A stretch of DNA of 64,000 nt from Janthinobacterium sp. LM6 (GTDB lineage: Bacteria; Pseudomonadota; Gammaproteobacteria; Burkholderiales; Burkholderiaceae_D): NCBI RefSeq assembly GCF_002002885.1, contig NZ_CP019510.1:3038001-3102000 (forward strand). The letters run 5' to 3'. Below, in pieces: positions 61,494 to 64,000 of the stretch. The notes under the pieces were generated by a model. The model was given only the letters and a program-made list of their open reading frames with translations. It was not told where the DNA came from and ran no database searches. The position numbers and the translations under genes were made by a program. Within the stretch, counting starts at the first letter, position 1, and each line of letters starts with the position of its first letter.

Positions 61494-62462
61494 TTATGCG
61501 GGCCCGACGGAAATCCACCAACGGCTGTGGCGCAGCACGCGGATGGGCAGCGATGCTTGCAATAGTGACAATAGTTGATCCGTATCATGCAATTGGTACA
61601 CGCCCGACACGCGCAGCCGCGCCACGGCAGGGTCGCAGCGCACCACGCCGTGGCGGTAGCGGCCCAGTTGCGCCAGCACGTCGGCCAGCGGCGTGTCGTC
61701 CGCGTACAGCAATCCCTTGGTCCACGCGGACGCATGCGGCGCCAGCGGCCGCGGCGCGCTGGCCGCCGCCTCGTCGAAACTGGCTTGCCAGCCCGCTGGA
61801 ACGATGACGGGATTGCCTTCCGCGGGCCGTACTTCGACGGCGCCCTGCGTGACGGCCACGCGGGTGCGCGCGCCGAACAGGCTGTCTTCCTGGCGCACCG
61901 TGAAGCGCGTGCCGAGGGCGCGGATGCTGCCGTTGCTGGTGCGCACGATGAAGGGACGCCCGAGGGCATCGGGGCTGGTCGCCACGTGTATCTCTCCGCC
62001 GCGCAGGTGTATCAGGCGCAGGGACGCGCCGAAGGCGACGTCGGCGGCGCTGGCCGTGTTCAGGCTCAGGCCGCTGCCGTCGGCCAGGGGGAAATGGCGG
62101 ATGTCTCCCGTGGCCGTGCGCAGGTCGGCCGTCCATGCCTGCCATGGCGCCACGCGCAGCATGGCCCAGCCAGCCGGCCCGGCGACGATCAGCACGGCCA
62201 GGGTCTTCAGGATGGCGCGGCGCTGTGTGCCGGCCGGGCGGTCCAGCACTTGCCTGGACAAGGGCATGGCCAGCGGCGGGGGCAGCATGCCGAAGGTGCG
62301 GCACACTTGCTCGGCCCGCTGCCACGCCGTTTCATGGTCGGGGTGGGCGGCGCGCCAGCGGGCCAGCCCTTGTTGCGCGGCAGCGTCGAGTTCGCCGCCT
62401 TGCAGGCGCATCATCCAGTGCGCCGCTTCGCGCGCGGCGCGCGCATCGAGGGTTACGCTCAT
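61494..62462 (-). CDS. FecR-type anti-sigma/transducer protein
   Basis: 322 residues: an N-terminal cytoplasmic DUF4880 region (REAAHWMMRLQGGELDAAAQ, LARWRAAHPDHETAWQRAE), a hydrophobic helix at about 84-103 (ILKTLAVLIVAGPAGWAML), the periplasmic FecR domain (DLRTATGDIRHFPLADGSGL, RGGEIHVATS, ALGTRFTVRQ) and a C-terminal STN-contacting part. It starts one base after the FecI stop. It transmits siderophore occupancy of the receptor to the sigma factor. Confidence 0.92.
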   Translation of the reverse strand: MSVTLDARAAREAAHWMMRLQGGELDAAAQQGLARWRAAHPDHETAWQRAEQVCRTFGMLPPPLAMPLSRQVLDRPAGTQRRAILKTLAVLIVAGPAGWAMLRVAPWQAWTADLRTATGDIRHFPLADGSGLSLNTASAADVAFGASLRLIHLRGGEIHVATSPDALGRPFIVRTSNGSIRALGTRFTVRQEDSLFGARTRVAVTQGAVEVRPAEGNPVIVPAGWQASFDEAAASAPRPLAPHASAWTKGLLYADDTPLADVLAQLGRYRHGVVRCDPAVARLRVSGVYQLHDTDQLLSLLQASLPIRVLRHSRWWISVGPA

Positions 62463-62463
62463 G

Positions 62464-62991
62464 TCAGGCCAGCAGCAGGATGCATTGTTCGAACGCCTGC
62501 ACCATGTAGCGCTTGACGGTGCGCTCGCTCACCTTCAGGCGCGCGGCGATGTCCGCATACGCCATGCCTTCCAGCTGCGACAGCAGGAAGGCCGTGCGCA
62601 CTTTCGCCCCCAGGCCGTCGAGCATGGCGTCGATCTGGTGCAGGGTTTCCAGGATCAGCAAGCGGTCTTCCGCCGACGGCGTGACGGGGGCGGGCAGCTG
62701 CGCCAGGGTGGCCAGCCATGCCTGCTCCAGCGACTGGCGGCGGTAATGGTCGATCAGCAGGCGGCGCGCCACGGTGGTCAGGTAGGCGCGCGGCTCGCGC
62801 AGGGTGACGGCGCGCTCGCCGGGCGTGGCCAGCAGCTTGACGAAGGTATCCTGCGCCAGGTCGGCCGCGTGGTCCGTGCAGGATAATTTGCCGCGCAGCC
62901 AGCGCAACAGCCACGGATGGTGCTGGCCATACAGCTGACTCAATGACGCGGGGCTTTGAGAACCGGCGGCAGGCGATACGGCATACGTCAC
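62464..62991 (-). CDS. FecI-type ECF sigma factor
   Basis: 175 residues. Region 2 (about 18-85: LYGQHHPWLLRWLRGKLSCT, DLAQDTFVKLL, PRAYLTTVARRLLIDHYRR) and region 4 (about 118-170: LGAKVRTAFLLSQLEGMAYA, DIAARLKVSERTVKRYM) are both typical of iron-starvation sigma factors. It is first in the order FecI-FecR-receptor, and a Fur box overlaps its promoter. It is expected to direct transcription of the downstream receptor gene when the siderophore is bound. Confidence 0.93.
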   Translation of the reverse strand: MTYAVSPAAGSQSPASLSQLYGQHHPWLLRWLRGKLSCTDHAADLAQDTFVKLLATPGERAVTLREPRAYLTTVARRLLIDHYRRQSLEQAWLATLAQLPAPVTPSAEDRLLILETLHQIDAMLDGLGAKVRTAFLLSQLEGMAYADIAARLKVSERTVKRYMVQAFEQCILLLA

Positions 62992-63049
62992 AGCACACTC
63001 CAGGTTGGCGCGGAAGTCCCGTGCCGCTGGCGCATGCAGGCTCTTCTTA

Positions 63050-63093
63050 AATGCGAATGGTTCTCATTTTACATTGACGTGCCCGAATGTCAA
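63050..63093 (-). promoter_or_regulatory. sigma-70 promoter with Fur box before the FecI gene
   Basis: On the minus strand TTGACA (63093-63088), 16-base spacer, TAAAAT (63071-63066), overlapping AATGAGAACCATTCGCATT (63068-63050). The latter is close to the Fur consensus as it appears in front of many fecI-type genes (AATGAGAATCATTCGCATT pattern). Iron-loaded Fur would block transcription. The -35 lies within an inverted repeat CATTGAC / GTCAATG (63072-63078, 63089-63095). Confidence 0.8.
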
Positions 63094-63133
63094 TGCGGCA
63101 GCCGGATTGGCATGGCAATCATGCGCTTTCCGC

Positions 63134-63139
63134 TATACT
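63134..63139 (+). promoter_or_regulatory. -10 box of the corA promoter
   Basis: TATACT at 63134-63139, 38 bases before the corA ATG. A matching -35 is not clear (nearest TTGGCA-like sequence is too far upstream). Confidence 0.4.
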
Positions 63140-63176
63140 GGCCCCCCAATATTGCCGCCCTTGGCCGAAAATCACC

Positions 63177-64000
63177 ATGGACCTGAGTACCCACGCCGCC
63201 GTCGTCAATTGCGAAGCATATCGCGACGGCAGGAAGATCGCCCATTTCGACATCGACAAGGTGGGCGATTTCCTCGGCGACCCCGATTGTTTCGTCTGGA
63301 TCGGCCTGGCCAGCCCCGATGTCACGGCCATGCAGGCGCTGCAGTCGGCGTTTGGTCTGCACGAACTGGCCGTCGAGGATGCGCAGGGCGCGCACGAGCG
63401 CCCCAAGCTGGAAGAATACGGCGACACCCTGTTCATGGTGATGCACACGGCCACCCTGGACGGCGAGGCCATCGTCTACGGCGAAACCCACGTCTTTCTC
63501 GGCCCCCGCTTCATCATCACGGTGCGCCACGGCGCCTCGGCCGGCTATGCGAAGTTGCGTGAGCGCAAGGAAAGCGTGCCCGAAAAGCTGGCCAGCGGCC
63601 CTGGCTACGTGCTGTATTCCATCATCGATTTCATCGTCGACCAGTACCAGCCCTGCATCGACCATCTGCAGGCCCGCTTCCAGCACCATGAACTGCAGCT
63701 GTTCAAGCCCAGTTTGAGCGAGGACAAGCTGCAGGATTTCTACCAGCTCAAGACGGAGCTGCTGAAGCTCGACGCGGCCGTCAACCCCCTGCATGACATC
63801 TGCACCCAGCTGATCCGTTTCCATGGCGATATCGTGCCCAAGGAAAACCGCATCTATTACCGCGATATTCTCGACCACGTGAAACGGGTCACGCATACGG
63901 CGGGGCAGATGCGCGAGCTGGTCAATTCGGCCATGCAGGTGGCGCTGGGGCAAATTTCGATCCGCCAGAACGAGGTCGTCAAGCGCCTGGCCGCCTGGGC
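63177..64000 (+). CDS. corA: CorA-family magnesium/cobalt transporter, 3' end outside window
   Basis: The frame is open from the ATG to the window end (274 codons). The N-terminal cytoplasmic domain is typical: DPDCFVWIGLASPDVTAMQA, FGLHELAVEDAQGAHERPKL, TLFMVMHTA, FLGPRFIITVRHG, and the long helix VDQYQPCIDHLQARFQHHEL. The two transmembrane helices and the GMN motif that define the pore lie beyond the window. It forms an inner-membrane pentamer for divalent cation uptake in well-studied members. It is divergent from the FecI operon. Confidence 0.9.
   Translation, partial: MDLSTHAAVVNCEAYRDGRKIAHFDIDKVGDFLGDPDCFVWIGLASPDVTAMQALQSAFGLHELAVEDAQGAHERPKLEEYGDTLFMVMHTATLDGEAIVYGETHVFLGPRFIITVRHGASAGYAKLRERKESVPEKLASGPGYVLYSIIDFIVDQYQPCIDHLQARFQHHELQLFKPSLSEDKLQDFYQLKTELLKLDAAVNPLHDICTQLIRFHGDIVPKENRIYYRDILDHVKRVTHTAGQMRELVNSAMQVALGQISIRQNEVVKRLAAW

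Overview
The window is high-GC, densely packed DNA with many 1-4 bp gene overlaps. The gene content (TonB receptors, FecI/FecR pairs, PaoABC-type molybdoenzyme, large filamentous haemagglutinin, chaperone-usher fimbriae, BvgAS/Roc-like signalling) fits a free-living betaproteobacterium. Oxalobacteraceae (Janthinobacterium, Massilia or Duganella type) is my best guess; this is inferred from family content and codon style, not from a marker gene.

Layout. 1-2107: 3' end of a DHA2-type MFS exporter and a probably frameshifted gene of unknown role. 2160-3414: a lower-GC patch of small genes, including a 53-residue peptide with a double-glycine leader behind a good sigma-70 promoter. 3593-6738: nitronate monooxygenase, divergent LysR regulator and an MFS_4 transporter. 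6771-24000: an adhesion and c-di-GMP island flanked by decayed IS1595- and ISL3-type transposases. It holds two mirror-image HTH/EAL gene pairs, a NarL-type response regulator with a BvgS-like sensor kinase, an MFS transporter, and a fimbrial operon (fimbrin, chaperone, usher with an extra C-terminal domain, three tandem adhesin copies). 24028-28894: secreted S9 peptidase and TonB receptor. 29267-32132: an overlapping trio of hydrolases (M14 peptidase, alpha/beta hydrolase, serine beta-lactamase-like). 32342-48130: stand-alone STN protein, ECF sigma factor, FecR-like regulator, a 4,206-residue TpsA/FHA adhesin and a second ECF sigma factor. 48250-52059: PaoABC-type aldehyde oxidoreductase. 52182-57371: two histidine kinases with a NitT/TauT-type binding protein between them. 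57561-58937: a polytopic OmpA-domain protein. 59011-62991: siderophore receptor with FecR and FecI behind a Fur-box promoter. 63177-end: 5' part of corA.

How it fits together. The most informative signal is a 17-18 bp element (consensus TTTARGACYRKTCYNAT) found in front of four separate transcription units: HTH/EAL copy 1, the fimbrial operon, EAL/HTH copy 2 and the TonB receptor. In all four it lies exactly 23 bp from a plausible -10 hexamer. This is the geometry of an activator-dependent promoter and suggests one local regulon that joins c-di-GMP hydrolysis, fimbriae and peptide or protein uptake. The adjacent NarL/FixJ-type response regulator is the obvious candidate controller. The arrangement resembles the Roc (Sad) system of Pseudomonas, but has its own features: a duplicated usher N-terminal domain, and triplicated adhesins that differ mainly in a Cys-bounded loop.

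The giant haemagglutinin is controlled by what looks like a Vre/PUMA3-type cell-surface signalling cassette, and its TpsB transporter is not in the window. All functions are read from translated sequence by eye; no database search was run.
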